The position numbers were made by a program, and so were the translations under genes. The notes beneath the pieces were generated by a model that was not told the DNA's origin, did no database searches, and worked only from the letters and a program-made list of their open reading frames with translations. Shown in pieces: positions 31,484 through 41,254 of a stretch of 64,000 nucleotides of DNA (positions within the stretch are counted from its first letter, which is position 1; every line of letters begins with the position of its first letter). This DNA is from Allocatelliglobosispora scoriae (lineage in GTDB: Bacteria; Actinomycetota; Actinomycetes; Mycobacteriales; Micromonosporaceae): positions 248,001 to 312,000 of the forward strand of contig NZ_JACHMN010000002.1 in the NCBI RefSeq assembly GCF_014204945.1, in the 5' to 3' direction.

Positions 31484-34400
31484 TCAGATCTTCTGGCTCT
31501 CGTAGAGGGCCATGACGCCGCCTTCGGTCATGGCGCCCTGGTAGACGCGGACGTCGTCGAGGGCACCGGTGAACCAGTCGTTCGGACCGGTCGGAGTCGT
31601 GCCCCGGCCCAGGACCAGCGGACCGGACGCCTGCCACGGCTGCCACCCCGAGTAGAGCGGCATCGTCGCGGCGAGAGCACCGTCGACATACAGCCGGATC
31701 TCCCGCTTACTCGCATCGGCGACGCCGACCAGGTGGTGCCACGTAGTGGGGCTGGTCGCGGCAGCGGCGGCGAGGGTCGTGTGGGAGGCGGTGCCGTCGG
31801 TCTGCCCGGCGACCATCTTGAAGACCCACTGCCCCCCGTTGCTGTCACGGTAGGACAGGTGGAACCCGCTGTGGCCGGGCGAGTCCTGCGAGGCGAAGAT
31901 CTGCGATCCGGTGGTCTTGCCGAGCTTGACCCAGGTGGAGACGGTGAAGGACCCGTTGGTCCGCAGCACCGGGCTGTCACCCCAGACCGGGGCGCCGAGG
32001 GTGCCGGTGTTGCGCTGCGAGCGGCCGTACTCCTGGGTGGTGAGGTTGTAGAACGGGTCGGCCGGGTCGTCGGCCCAGTGCTTGTCGTCGAAGTAGACCG
32101 CCTGCCCGTTGCCGTGGCCGAGGTCCACCCACGAACCCTGGCTCAGCGCCATCCGCCGGCCCCACGCGGCGCCGTCGGGCGCCTCGCAGGTGCCGGGGTT
32201 GCCGACCGCGTAGCACGGGGTGGCGGCCTCCATGTCCCAGCGGCCGACCTCGATCGGAGCGAACATGCCCGGCTCGTCGAAGCCGCCGGAGAGCGGGTCG
32301 GATTTCCGCTGGCCGGTGAAGTCGTTGGCGACGAGGACCCGGTTGAACAGCTGCACATCGGCGATGTCACCGGCCCAGTAGGAATCGTCCTCGTCCCACA
32401 GCTCCCAGCGCCCGATCACGACCGGCCCGTCCGCAGCCCAGGAGGTCGGGTCGGCGACCTCCGGTCCGGCCAGGACGCCGTTGACATAGATCCGGAGCTT
32501 TCCGCCGTCGGCCGAGTCCCAGACCCCGGCGACGTGGGTCCACACGTTGAGCTGGGCGGGTGCCGTGGCGCAGGTGAAGATCGGGTCGACGTACTCGGTG
32601 GCGGAGCCGTTCGACGCGAAGCAGTACTTGTCCCAGTAGGTGTAAAGGTTGAACCGGGTATACAAGTCATCTCGCTGCGTCGCGATGTTGTGATAGTCGT
32701 CGAGGTTGGTCGGGCGGACCCAGGCGGCGACGCTGAACGACTTCGTGGTGTCGAGCACCGGACCGGTGGTCCTGAGGTAGCCGGTGGTGCCGTCGAGCCG
32801 CATGGTCGCGCCGTTCATCAGCCTCGCGTCCGGCTGCCACGTCGCGCCGCCGTAGGTCGTCAGCGGGGTGTTGCCCGCCAGGGCAGGCTGCCGGTCCGCC
32901 AACGCCATGGCCGAGGTGGTGCCCGGGTAGGTCTCCAGGCCCCATCGGGCCACCGCCGGACTGGGCCGGGAGACCGTCATGGACCTCGAGGAGTCGTTGC
33001 CCTTGTTGCCGGTGGCGTCGATGGCGTGGACGTAGAGGATGTTCTGCCCGTACTTCGGCACGGTCACCGAGATCGTGGCGGTCTTGGTGGTGGTGCCGGT
33101 GGCGGTCGCCTCCAGCAGCGGCGGGCTGGACCACCCGTACCGGAACTTCACCACGTCGGCATCGGCCGGCAGCACCGTGCTGAGGGTGAAGACGCCACCG
33201 GTCCCGGGACCCGTGGGCAGCGTCACCGCCGTGATCGAGGGAGCCCCCGGTACGGTGTCGTCCATCGCGAAGGTGCACCACGGCGACCATGGGCTGACCA
33301 GGTTGTACGGTGCCGGGTCGGTGTGCCTGACGCGGTAGGCGTAGGTCTTGCCCGCGATGATGCCGCTCAACGCGCTGGTGGTCCCCCGGGTGTTGGCGGG
33401 GGCCGACACCGCCGGCGGCGCGGTCTTGCGGGGCGTCGTGTCGTCGTAGACCCCGTTGGCCGGGACCTCCAGCCACTCGAACGCCGCACTCATCGTCTGG
33501 CTTCCGTCCGCGTCGGGGAAGACCGCCGACAGGGTCGGGGTGCTCGTGCCGATCGACATGACACCGCTGCCGGGGCAGGCGACGCCGGCGACCTGCAACC
33601 CGGTCGGCTGACCGGGGTAGGAGCTGAAATCCACGACCAGCACCGCATTGCCGGGCAGCCAGCGCTTCCAGCGATCCTGGATCGCCTCCCAGGTCGCGTT
33701 GGCGCCCGCGACGAACCCGATGGTGATGTTGGTGGCGCTGGCCGCGGCGTGGGCATTGATCGCGTACGTCACGTTGGGGCCGGTGAAGTTCCTGTCCTGG
33801 TCGGGCTGCGGCGAGTCCGAGCAGCCCCCCGCCTCGTTGGCGTGCGACATCGTCGAGGAGAGCCAGCTGTTGAGCGACGTCGCCGTCCACGACGTCTTCA
33901 TCGTCGCGGTGATGCCCTGGGTGTAGTACATGTCGTTCTCCGTGTCGCCGCACGACCACGAGTGGGTCAGCTTCATCGCCACGTACGCGTCGTGGACATA
34001 TTTGCCCGCCAGCGCCCCGACCGGGAAATCGAAGAACGACCGGAACAGCGCCCCCGTGTCGGGGTTGCGCCCGACCCGGGCCACGCTGTAATCGGTGTTG
34101 CTGGAGCCGTTGTTGGTGGCGTAGGCCCACCGCGACTTCACCGTCGACCACGGCGGGTCGATGAAGAGCGGGAACGCCGACGCGGGCGCGGCGAGCAGCT
34201 TCGCGTCCGGGCGCAGGACGAACTCGCGGGAGCTCGTCGCACGCGCGTGCACCGGCGCCTCCTTGGCCGTGTCACCGGGCGCCGCATGCGTGGACTTGAC
34301 GCCCTTGAACTCCGGCTTCTCGCCGGTCCGGGCGGCGATCTCGGCAGCCGGACCGGTCACGACCTCGGTGGAGTCCCACATCACCGCGGGCGAAGCGGTG

Positions 34401-35104
34401 GCGACCACGCGGGAGCGGATCTTGGCGAGCATGCCGCCGTCCGGGGTCGCCTGGACGGTGGCGTCGCCGCCGATCGCGAAGCGGATCTCCTTGAGCGCCG
34501 GGTTCGCCGCAGCCTGCGGTGTCTTCACCACCAGGACATGGGTGAACCCGGTCCGCGTCGCCCGGACCACGAGATCCACACCGGACAGCACCTCGGGATA
34601 CGTCGCGGAGTCGTCGGCGACGGTCGGCGCGGGCAGCACACCCGGCCACGACATCGTCATCGTCCCGCCCGCCTCGACCAACGTCACCAACGGACCACTG
34701 CCGCCGGCGGAGAACCGCACATCAGCGACCGACGCACCCGGACGCAGCAGACCCGCCTTGTCCTTACGCAGGGCCAGATCCACCGGCTTCCACGAACCAT
34801 CGGCCTGACGAGCACGCTGCGGCAGGACCGCCGACTCGAACCGCAACCGACCCGACGGCTCCGCATACACCTGCGTCAACTCCGTCACCTTGCCCGCCAC
34901 CGTCACCCGCCGGGCACACGAAACCGCCACCGCGATCGCCGCCTCCTCCGACACCGCCGTATCCACACACGACGGCTTCGCCACCGCCGCCACCGCGGGC
35001 GAACCCGCCGCCACCACCGGCAACAACCCCGCCAGCAGTACACCCACCAACGGAACAGACCACCGGCGAACCGGCACCCCGCCGCTCGTCAACACATCTC
35101 GCAT
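31484..35104 (-). CDS. Large secreted LamG-domain protein
   Basis: 1206 residues from ATG 35104 (GGGGAG 8 nt upstream rules out the GTG six bases further up). A signal peptide covers about 1-40 (VPLVGVLLAGLLPVVAAGSP). Then an ~400-residue region typical of actinobacterial exported proteins (PLFIDPPWSTVKSRWAY). Two fibronectin-like segments follow near 480-700 (PTGLQVAGVACPG, PGAPSITAVTLPTG). Two LamG/concanavalin jelly-roll domains are at about 755-920 (FSVAAWVRPTNLDDYHN) and about 1030-1200 (FTVSTWVKLGKTTG). LamG folds bind sugars or proteins. Similar chains precede RHS toxins, but no toxin domain or RHS repeat occurs here. Confidence 0.88.
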   Translation of the reverse strand: MRDVLTSGGVPVRRWSVPLVGVLLAGLLPVVAAGSPAVAAVAKPSCVDTAVSEEAAIAVAVSCARRVTVAGKVTELTQVYAEPSGRLRFESAVLPQRARQADGSWKPVDLALRKDKAGLLRPGASVADVRFSAGGSGPLVTLVEAGGTMTMSWPGVLPAPTVADDSATYPEVLSGVDLVVRATRTGFTHVLVVKTPQAAANPALKEIRFAIGGDATVQATPDGGMLAKIRSRVVATASPAVMWDSTEVVTGPAAEIAARTGEKPEFKGVKSTHAAPGDTAKEAPVHARATSSREFVLRPDAKLLAAPASAFPLFIDPPWSTVKSRWAYATNNGSSNTDYSVARVGRNPDTGALFRSFFDFPVGALAGKYVHDAYVAMKLTHSWSCGDTENDMYYTQGITATMKTSWTATSLNSWLSSTMSHANEAGGCSDSPQPDQDRNFTGPNVTYAINAHAAASATNITIGFVAGANATWEAIQDRWKRWLPGNAVLVVDFSSYPGQPTGLQVAGVACPGSGVMSIGTSTPTLSAVFPDADGSQTMSAAFEWLEVPANGVYDDTTPRKTAPPAVSAPANTRGTTSALSGIIAGKTYAYRVRHTDPAPYNLVSPWSPWCTFAMDDTVPGAPSITAVTLPTGPGTGGVFTLSTVLPADADVVKFRYGWSSPPLLEATATGTTTKTATISVTVPKYGQNILYVHAIDATGNKGNDSSRSMTVSRPSPAVARWGLETYPGTTSAMALADRQPALAGNTPLTTYGGATWQPDARLMNGATMRLDGTTGYLRTTGPVLDTTKSFSVAAWVRPTNLDDYHNIATQRDDLYTRFNLYTYWDKYCFASNGSATEYVDPIFTCATAPAQLNVWTHVAGVWDSADGGKLRIYVNGVLAGPEVADPTSWAADGPVVIGRWELWDEDDSYWAGDIADVQLFNRVLVANDFTGQRKSDPLSGGFDEPGMFAPIEVGRWDMEAATPCYAVGNPGTCEAPDGAAWGRRMALSQGSWVDLGHGNGQAVYFDDKHWADDPADPFYNLTTQEYGRSQRNTGTLGAPVWGDSPVLRTNGSFTVSTWVKLGKTTGSQIFASQDSPGHSGFHLSYRDSNGGQWVFKMVAGQTDGTASHTTLAAAAATSPTTWHHLVGVADASKREIRLYVDGALAATMPLYSGWQPWQASGPLVLGRGTTPTGPNDWFTGALDDVRVYQGAMTEGGVMALYESQKI

Positions 35105-35462
35105 CGCCACTCCCCGATATCGCCGGAAACCCGGAGCCGAGAATGACCACCGGCACCTTCAAACCGGTATCCGTCCGGTATCTGCGCCCGTCGTTCACCG
35201 CATGGTCGACGACCCCTTCCGTCGCCGTGAGGAAGCCCAGGTCGCCGCGACTCTTGAAGAGTTGGTGCTTGCGCTCCGGAGCCGGTGCTGCCGGGGAAGT
35301 TGCCCTCATCGCGTCGCATGATCGTGCTGTCTCCCGGAAACAAGCCCATCCCGAGAGGGCTTTAGAGCTTGTTTCCGGGAAACAGCACGGTCACCCGGGC
35401 GCCGACTCCCGCCGGCATGTCGTCGACCTCGTCATCGCGGTCCTGACCCAGAAGGTCCGATG
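35105..35462. other. 358-nt intergenic region with a large inverted repeat
   Basis: No gene is supported. The left 200 nt should contain the promoter of the LamG gene. The right part holds a 22-bp inverted repeat (35324-35388, listed separately). Confidence 0.5.
35324..35388. terminator. 22-bp inverted repeat, likely terminator
   Basis: GTGCTGTCTCCCGGAAACAA-GC (35324-35345) and its complement (35367-35388) differ by one base and are separated by a 21-nt loop. It lies 75 nt after the stop of the lipoprotein gene at 35463. Stem length exceeds that of most terminators in this window, so a mobile-repeat origin is possible. Confidence 0.55.
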
Positions 35463-35948
35463 TCAGCGGTTGCAGATGCCCAGAACCGCACGCTCGCCGG
35501 CGCCCGCGGCATCGGAGACGGCGGCTTTGGCCACCTTGGTCCCGTCCGTGCCCGCCGCATCCACGGCGGCGATCCCGGCCGTGCGAGCCTTGACCAGGGC
35601 GTCGATGGCGGCGAGCAGTTCGGAGTCGGCGGTCTGCCCGGCAGCCGTGGTCAACGCCTTGATGTTGTCGCTGAACGACTTCTTCAGCTTGGCAGCCGCT
35701 TCCGCAGCCTCCTGCGGAGTCGAGGTCTCGTCGAGCAGCAGCACGACACCGAGCAGGTCGAACATGGCGCGGTTGGCGTCCTTGATCGTGACGCAGGCGG
35801 CAGTGACGTCACCCTCGACCTCGGCAGCCGGACTCGCGGTCGCAGCGCCCGGCGAGACGGAGCCCGCGACGACCGGTGTCTCGTTGCCGCAGGCAGCGGT
35901 CCCGAGCAGAGCGATTGCGCACGCAGTGACAGCGATGACGGTTCTCAT
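35463..35948 (-). CDS. Lipoprotein of unknown function
   Basis: 161 residues. Lipobox LGTAAC with Cys20 marks a lipoprotein signal. The mature part is small and helical (FDLLGVVLLLDETSTPQEAA, AAKLKKSFSDNIKALTTAAG) with two more cysteines (AACVTIK and the C-terminal GICNR), possibly bridged. GGGAGGAA precedes ATG 35948. No named family. A second lipoprotein gene lies 52 nt upstream on the same strand, so an operon is likely. Confidence 0.75.
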   Translation of the reverse strand: MRTVIAVTACAIALLGTAACGNETPVVAGSVSPGAATASPAAEVEGDVTAACVTIKDANRAMFDLLGVVLLLDETSTPQEAAEAAAKLKKSFSDNIKALTTAAGQTADSELLAAIDALVKARTAGIAAVDAAGTDGTKVAKAAVSDAAGAGERAVLGICNR

Positions 35949-36000
35949 GACGGGTGTTCCTCCCACGTGTCCCGTTGACGACCGCAACGGAGCCTACTGG

Positions 36001-36738
36001 TCAGCGCTGTGGAGCGCGGTCCGCCGTCGGGCCGAGTGCGGCGAGCCACGCGCTGACCCGGCCGACCCCGGCGATGGTCGGTGCCGCGAGCTCGGCTTCG
36101 GTCTTCGCGTACGAGATGACGGTGACCATGATGTATCCGCGGGTGACGTTGGTGACGCAGGAGAAGTCGATCGATGCGGCGGTGTTCTTGTCGCAGAAGA
36201 CGACCCCGGTGGGCGCCCCCGCCGGCAACGCCACCGCGACCGGCGCGATCCTGGCCCTCTTGACACCGTCACCGCTGAACTTCTTGCAGCGCGCCGACGC
36301 GGCGTTGGACCGTGCCGCAGCCTTGGCTCCGGTCTCCTTGGCCAGCACCCGCACGATCTGGACGACGCCGACGCTCCCATTGCTGGTCCACTCCTTGTAG
36401 TGGACGTAGACGGGCTGGTTGGAGCGGGTGAACACGTTCCCGCCGCAGGCGTCGTTCATCCCGCTCGGCGCCTCGTCCTTGTCATAGGCTGCCACCCTGC
36501 CGTCGAGGAGGCTGTCGCCGACGACCGCCGCAGCCCCGAGCTTGGCCGCCGTGAACGGCGTCTCCGGCAGCGGGGAGGGCAGGCCCGATGGCGCCGAGGG
36601 GGAAGGGCTCACGCCGGCCGGTGCCGACGTCGCGGGAAGCGATGTCGCGCTCGGCGTCGGCGATCCCGGCTGTTCGGAGGCGCCGCAACCGGCAGCCAGC
36701 ACTCCTACGGCAGCGATGCCCAGCACCATACGTCGCAT
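36001..36738 (-). CDS. Lipoprotein with Ser/Pro-rich linker and unknown C-terminal domain
   Basis: 245 residues. Lipobox LAAGC at about 14-18. A flexible linker (SPTPSATSLPATSAPAGVSP) to residue ~60 leads to a ~180-residue globular domain with four cysteines (DACGGN, ARCKKF, VFCDKN, FSCVTN), probably two disulfides. It resembles the sensor-like domains on mycobacterial and actinobacterial lipoproteins, but I cannot name it. In-frame ATG 36729 is an alternative start. Confidence 0.72.
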   Translation of the reverse strand: MRRMVLGIAAVGVLAAGCGASEQPGSPTPSATSLPATSAPAGVSPSPSAPSGLPSPLPETPFTAAKLGAAAVVGDSLLDGRVAAYDKDEAPSGMNDACGGNVFTRSNQPVYVHYKEWTSNGSVGVVQIVRVLAKETGAKAAARSNAASARCKKFSGDGVKRARIAPVAVALPAGAPTGVVFCDKNTAASIDFSCVTNVTRGYIMVTVISYAKTEAELAAPTIAGVGRVSAWLAALGPTADRAPQR

Positions 36739-36965
36739 CAGCGTCCCCCAAGGCTAGATCGAGAGCGTGACGCTAGCGGCGCCGGACCCCGAGCGCAAAC
36801 CGGCCGGTCCCTTCTCGCTTGTCGGAGTCGGTGAAGCACGGCTGTCGGTGGGGGCATCACAGCCGCGAAGCGGTCTTGAATCACCATCATCGATCTGACA
36901 ACATCGACAAGCATCATGCTGTCCTGACATTCGGCGACTGTCCACCACCCCTGGAAGGAAGCCAC
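36739..36965 (+). other. Divergent promoter region, lipoprotein versus X-Pro peptidase
   Basis: 227 nt. The part at 36880-36940 is locally AT-richer (ATCACCATCATCGATCTGAC) and should hold the promoter of the peptidase gene. No palindromic operator stands out. Confidence 0.35.
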
Positions 36966-39386
36966 ATGCGGTTCACCCACCGCGTACCCATCGCTCTCGC
37001 TCTGCTCGCGACCGCCCTCTCGGCCTCGACCACCGGAGCGAGCGCCGCGACGCCGCCGCAGGCCCCGCTCGCCCAGATCGAGGAGCGGGTCTACGTCGAG
37101 TCCAGTGTGGACTCCAACGGCGACGGGCGGCTCGACCGGATCGCCATCGACATCGCCCGGCCATCGACGGGCGGGCCGGTTCCGGTCGTGTTCGAGCAGA
37201 GCCCTTACCGCAACGGCCTCGCCAATGCCGCCAACCACGGCGTGAACGTCAGCGCCCTGCCGCAGGAGAGCCTGTTCCCGATCAGTCCGGGAAGCGCTGC
37301 GACGGCCGGGCCGGGCGTCAGCGTCGCCAAGCCGATCCCGGACCTGCCCGACTGGTACGACGACTACTTCGTCCCCAAGGGGTACGCGGTCGTGCTCGGC
37401 CACAGCCTCGGCACCGGCGACTCGGAGGGCTGCCCGACCAGCGGAGACATGCAGGAGACGCTGGGGACGACGGCGGTCGTCGACTGGCTCAACGGCCGCG
37501 CTCGCGGCTTCAACGCCTCGGGTGCCCTGGTGACGGCGTCCTGGAGCACCGGCAACGTCGGGATGATCGGCATCTCCTACAACGGCACGCTGCCGAACAT
37601 GGCCGCCGCCACCGGCGTCGCCGGGCTCAAGGCGATCGTGCCGATCTCGGCGATCTCCAGCTGGTACGACTACTACCGGGCCAACGGGCTCGTCGTCGCC
37701 CCGGGCGGATACCAGGGCGAGGACGCCGACGTGCTGGCCCGAGCCGTCGTCGACCGGACCGACTGCACGAGCAGGATCAACCAGATCGAGACCGACCAGG
37801 ACCGGGTCACCGGCGACTACCGGCAGTTCTGGGCCGACCGCGACTATGTCGGCAAGGCCAACCGGGTCACCGCGGGCGTCTTCGTCATCCACGGCCAGGC
37901 CGACTGGAACGTCAAGGGCCAGCACTACGCCCAGTGGTGGGACGCCCTGCGCGCCAACAACGTCCCACGCAAGATCTGGCTGCACAACGGCGGCCACGGC
38001 ACGACCTCCCGATCGGACTACAAGGCGACCGTCGAGCGCTGGTTCGAGTATTTCCTCAAAGGCGTCAACAACGGCATCCTCACCGAACCCAAGGCCGAGG
38101 TGCAGTTCAAGGACGGCACCTGGCGCCAGTACGCCGACTGGCCCAACCCCGGCGCCACCGACGCGGTGTTCAAGCTCGACGCGACGTCGTCGACCGCGCC
38201 CGGCGGGCTGACCCTCGGCACGCCGACCGGCACCTCGGCCCAGTCGTTCACCGACAACGGGCGGACCAGCACCGCGACGACACTGGTCGCGAGCCCGGAC
38301 AGCGCCAATGGCAGCCGCCTCGTCTACCGGACCGGCAATCTCGCCGCCGCGGTCACCCTCACCGGCTCGCCCCGGGTCTCGCTCCGGCTCGCCGTCACCA
38401 ACCGCAACGACGCCAACGTCACCGCGCTGCTCGTCGACTACGGCGGCACGGGCACGAGCACCACCCCGGTGATCGTCACCCGAGGCTGGATCGACCCGCA
38501 GAACCGCAACAGCCGCGCCACCGGCGAGCGGGTCGTGCCGGGCACGGACTACACACTGGCCTTCGCGATGCAGCCCAAGGACTACGTCTTCGCGGCCGGT
38601 CACCGGATCGGCCTCGTGGTGATCTCCACCGACTACGACTACACACTGCGCCCACCGGCCGGGGCGGTGCTGCGGCTCAACCCGGTCGCCAGCACCCTGA
38701 CGATCGCGCAGACCGGCCTCGCGACCGGCAACGACTACGCGATCTCGGTCTCCCCGGCGGCGGGCGCGACCAACCCCGGCGGATCGCTGAGCGCGACGGT
38801 CGCCACGGCGGTGACCAGCGGTTCCGGGCAGAGCGTGGCGCTGTCCGCGTCCGGGCTGCCGTCGGGGGTGACCGCGTCGTTCACCCCGTCGACGGTGACG
38901 GCGGGCGGCAGCTCCGCGCTGACCCTGAGCACCACCGCGTCGGTCGCGCCAGGCACATACCAGATCACCATCATCGGTACGGGCACCAGCGCCACCCGCA
39001 CCGCCGCCTACTCCCTCACCGTCAACGGGCCCGGCGGCTGCACAGCCACCAACCCGACCGACGTGGCGATCCCGGACGCCGGGGCAGCCGTGGAGAGCAC
39101 GATCACCATCAGCGGTTGCCCGGGAACGGCATCGGCGTCGTCGACGGCGGAGGTGCACATCATCCACCCGTACCGAGGCGATCTCGTCGTCAGCCTCGTC
39201 GCACCGGACGGGACGAGCTACTCGCTGAGCAACCGCTCCGGCGGCAGCGCCGACGACATCCACCAGACCTACCCGGTGAACCTCTCCAGCGAGACCGCCA
39301 ACGGCACGTGGCGGCTACGCGTACAGGATGCCGCGTCCGCCGACGTCGGCCGGATCGACACCTGGACGCTGACACTCAGCCCGTGA
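36966..39386 (+). CDS. Secreted X-Pro dipeptidyl-peptidase-like S15 hydrolase with Ig-like and P domains
   Basis: 806 residues from ATG 36966 (GGAAGGAA upstream). Signal peptide MRFTHRVPIALALLATALSA, cleavage near ASA-AT. The S15/CocE hydrolase domain spans ~30-400, with triad Ser204 in GISYNG, Asp313 in HGQADWN and His344 in NGGHG, then the PepX C-terminal jelly roll to ~610 (ATGERVVPGTDYTLAFAMQP). After it come an Ig-like module (SVALSASGLPSGVTASFTPS) and a proprotein-convertase P domain (VAIPDAGAAVESTITISGCP). The enzyme should cut X-Pro dipeptides or small ester/amide bonds outside the cell. Confidence 0.92.
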   Translation: MRFTHRVPIALALLATALSASTTGASAATPPQAPLAQIEERVYVESSVDSNGDGRLDRIAIDIARPSTGGPVPVVFEQSPYRNGLANAANHGVNVSALPQESLFPISPGSAATAGPGVSVAKPIPDLPDWYDDYFVPKGYAVVLGHSLGTGDSEGCPTSGDMQETLGTTAVVDWLNGRARGFNASGALVTASWSTGNVGMIGISYNGTLPNMAAATGVAGLKAIVPISAISSWYDYYRANGLVVAPGGYQGEDADVLARAVVDRTDCTSRINQIETDQDRVTGDYRQFWADRDYVGKANRVTAGVFVIHGQADWNVKGQHYAQWWDALRANNVPRKIWLHNGGHGTTSRSDYKATVERWFEYFLKGVNNGILTEPKAEVQFKDGTWRQYADWPNPGATDAVFKLDATSSTAPGGLTLGTPTGTSAQSFTDNGRTSTATTLVASPDSANGSRLVYRTGNLAAAVTLTGSPRVSLRLAVTNRNDANVTALLVDYGGTGTSTTPVIVTRGWIDPQNRNSRATGERVVPGTDYTLAFAMQPKDYVFAAGHRIGLVVISTDYDYTLRPPAGAVLRLNPVASTLTIAQTGLATGNDYAISVSPAAGATNPGGSLSATVATAVTSGSGQSVALSASGLPSGVTASFTPSTVTAGGSSALTLSTTASVAPGTYQITIIGTGTSATRTAAYSLTVNGPGGCTATNPTDVAIPDAGAAVESTITISGCPGTASASSTAEVHIIHPYRGDLVVSLVAPDGTSYSLSNRSGGSADDIHQTYPVNLSSETANGTWRLRVQDAASADVGRIDTWTLTLSP

Positions 39387-39406
39387 CACAGCACACCACC
39401 GCGGCT

Positions 39407-39438
39407 CCGCGCCGACCGTCCGACGGCGGTCGGCGCGG
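39407..39438. terminator. 12-bp hairpin between convergent genes
   Basis: CCGCGCCGACCG (39407-39418) and CGGTCGGCGCGG (39427-39438), loop 8 nt, 20 nt after the S15 gene stop and ahead of the convergent lipoprotein gene end. Confidence 0.7.
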
Positions 39439-39546
39439 GTCTGGTCGGCGGGGGCCCCGGGTCGGCTGATCGGATGACGGCGCAGCCGCCCCGGCCGACG
39501 CCACGACAGGGGCGCGGTCACGGCATGCCGGCTCGTGTGCCTTTCG

Positions 39547-40680
39547 CTACGGCCAGATGGACAGCTCGGCGAGGAAGGAGATGGCGGCCGAGGGGTCGGC
39601 GGATTGGAGGCGGACATACCGTGCCGTCACGGGTGGCTTGATCATGAGGAGCGCGTATTCGGCGTTCCCGTGCCGAGCACGCTTCGTCCATCGGACACCG
39701 TCGTCGCTGGTGCGGATCTCAGGGTCGGCCGAGATGGCGAGACCATGGAGCACGACCGCTGAGATCGGTCTCGGTTCGCCGAGGTCGACCGTGATCCACG
39801 TGTTGGCGGGGCATCCCGATGAGGTCCCGGCCGGCGACTGCGACGGCGGGGTGCAGGACTGGGCGGGGAAGGAGGCGGCGTACGCCCCGTCGGTCAGCGG
39901 GCACGGCGACAGCGGTGCCGCACCGTCGCGGCCGGCCACGGAGCAGTCGCTGCCGCGGGAGGGGGGAGCTCCCGCCATGCCGGCCAGGGGAACCGACGGG
40001 CTGTGGTGCTCGATCGTGAAACCGTTCTGTCTGGTCACGGCGACCGCGTGGAGCTCGGCCTGAGCATCGGCGACAACACGCGCATCGAGCTTGCCGGAGA
40101 CGCCGGTGTCCTGGGACCAGAGCGTCTGCGCCGATTCGGTGACCAGCAGGCGGTAGCCCTGCGGCTTGGGTGTGTTCGCAAACCCTGGCCATGAGTACGC
40201 GATGGATCGCGGCCCCGGCGACACGGAAAGCCCGGCGGGCTCCCAGAAGGCGATCCGTGGCAGCGAGACCGCCGCTTCGGACAGCTCGAACGTGCTCTCG
40301 ACCCGCGCGCCCGAGGGTGCCGCCGCGGTGAGAACCACCCCTACCGGGTTGCCGAGGAGCGTCTTGGCGTCCTTGCCCTTCATCGCGAACCGATACGTGC
40401 CGTCGGCGGCAGTCGTCGTGCGGCGCGTGCCTTTGCACAGGGCCACCTGCTTGGTCAGGCACACGATGCCGATGCTGGTCACGGACGCCGCGACTTCGGC
40501 CAGCGCGTCCAACCCATGAGGTCGCGGGACCAGCACGACGCCGACTCCCGAGGCCGGAGTGCCGTTCGCCGCCGCCAGCACGCCGGAGACCACGACCTCC
40601 GCGTCGTCGGCGAGGTCGCTGGTGCCGCAGGCGATCCCGAGTCCGGCCACGAGAACGAAGGCCACGGCGCGCATCTTCAT
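39547..40680 (-). CDS. Lipoprotein with C-terminal F5/8-type (discoidin-like) domain
   Basis: 377 residues. Lipobox GLGIAC with Cys18. Residues 28-140 form a carboxypeptidase-regulatory-like beta sandwich (VVSGVLAAANGTPASGVGVV, TTTAADGTYRFAMKG). The C-terminal ~110 residues (NTWITVDLGEPRPISAVVLH, IRTSDDGVRWT, ARYVRLQSADPS) are an F5/8 type C module that binds carbohydrate or lipid head groups. The ATG at 40680 opens MKMRAVAFVLVAG. It is likely a surface sugar-binding lipoprotein; the ligand is unknown. Confidence 0.83.
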   Translation of the reverse strand: MKMRAVAFVLVAGLGIACGTSDLADDAEVVVSGVLAAANGTPASGVGVVLVPRPHGLDALAEVAASVTSIGIVCLTKQVALCKGTRRTTTAADGTYRFAMKGKDAKTLLGNPVGVVLTAAAPSGARVESTFELSEAAVSLPRIAFWEPAGLSVSPGPRSIAYSWPGFANTPKPQGYRLLVTESAQTLWSQDTGVSGKLDARVVADAQAELHAVAVTRQNGFTIEHHSPSVPLAGMAGAPPSRGSDCSVAGRDGAAPLSPCPLTDGAYAASFPAQSCTPPSQSPAGTSSGCPANTWITVDLGEPRPISAVVLHGLAISADPEIRTSDDGVRWTKRARHGNAEYALLMIKPPVTARYVRLQSADPSAAISFLAELSIWP

Positions 40681-40774
40681 CGCTGGATGTTATCGGGTAC
40701 GCTCCGGTCACACGGTCAGACACCGATCGCGGCGGAGCATGGCTATCCGTGCCGGAAACGGCCCGGGGATTCAC

Positions 40775-41107
40775 CTAGCGCGGAGCTCGCGAACCGTACG
40801 CGGGGCCGAACACCACCAGCAGGGCCAGGTCCTCGGTCACCTCGACGAACCGGTGCTCCTCGCCCGCAGGCACGAAGACGACCGCACCGGGACCGACCTC
40901 GGCCGTGCCGCTCGGTGTCACGATCGTGGCCCGCCCGGCGGTGACCACGTAGATCTCGTCCTCGGTGTGCGGGCTCTGATCGTCGAGCCCGCCGGCCGGA
41001 ATGCAGTATGTCCCCACCGACAGGTCCGCGACCCGCAGGTGCTCGACCCAGTCGTTGGCCGCACCGACCGGCGGCGTCCACGCCCCGGCACCCTCGATGA
41101 TCCGCAT
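40775..41107 (-). CDS. Small cupin-fold protein
   Basis: 110 residues, one cupin barrel. Motif 1 is SPHTEDEIYVVTAGRATIV (His and Glu metal ligands) and motif 2 is GPGAVVFVPAGEEHRFVEV (terminal His). Single-domain cupins act as metal-dependent dioxygenases, isomerases or ligand sensors; none can be chosen from sequence. Apparently monocistronic. Confidence 0.87.
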   Translation of the reverse strand: MRIIEGAGAWTPPVGAANDWVEHLRVADLSVGTYCIPAGGLDDQSPHTEDEIYVVTAGRATIVTPSGTAEVGPGAVVFVPAGEEHRFVEVTEDLALLVVFGPAYGSRAPR

Positions 41108-41254
41108 GCGCCGAGCCTAACCGCTGCTCCGCATCGGACAATCAGCGAACGACGACCATGTCGAGGCCGGTGATGCGGGCCAGGACCGAGCTGTCGGGGA
41201 AGGTAGTAGGGGTGGCCCTCGACCGCCCCAGCACCGGACGGGATCGCCAGATCC

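Noticed and set aside
31484-35104. RHS/polymorphic toxin
   Set aside because: The N-terminal region resembles leaders of RHS proteins, but there are no YD repeats, no toxin tip and no immunity gene; the chain ends in a LamG domain.
31421-35146. A 1241-codon open frame on the plus strand opposite the LamG gene
   Set aside because: It is Arg/Pro/Gly/His-rich, has no domain and comes from the third-position GC bias of the real minus-strand gene, which has a signal peptide and LamG motifs.
36738-39263. An 841-codon minus-strand frame opposite the S15 peptidase
   Set aside because: Same antisense GC-bias effect; composition is biased and no motif is seen, while the plus strand has a complete triad and signal peptide.
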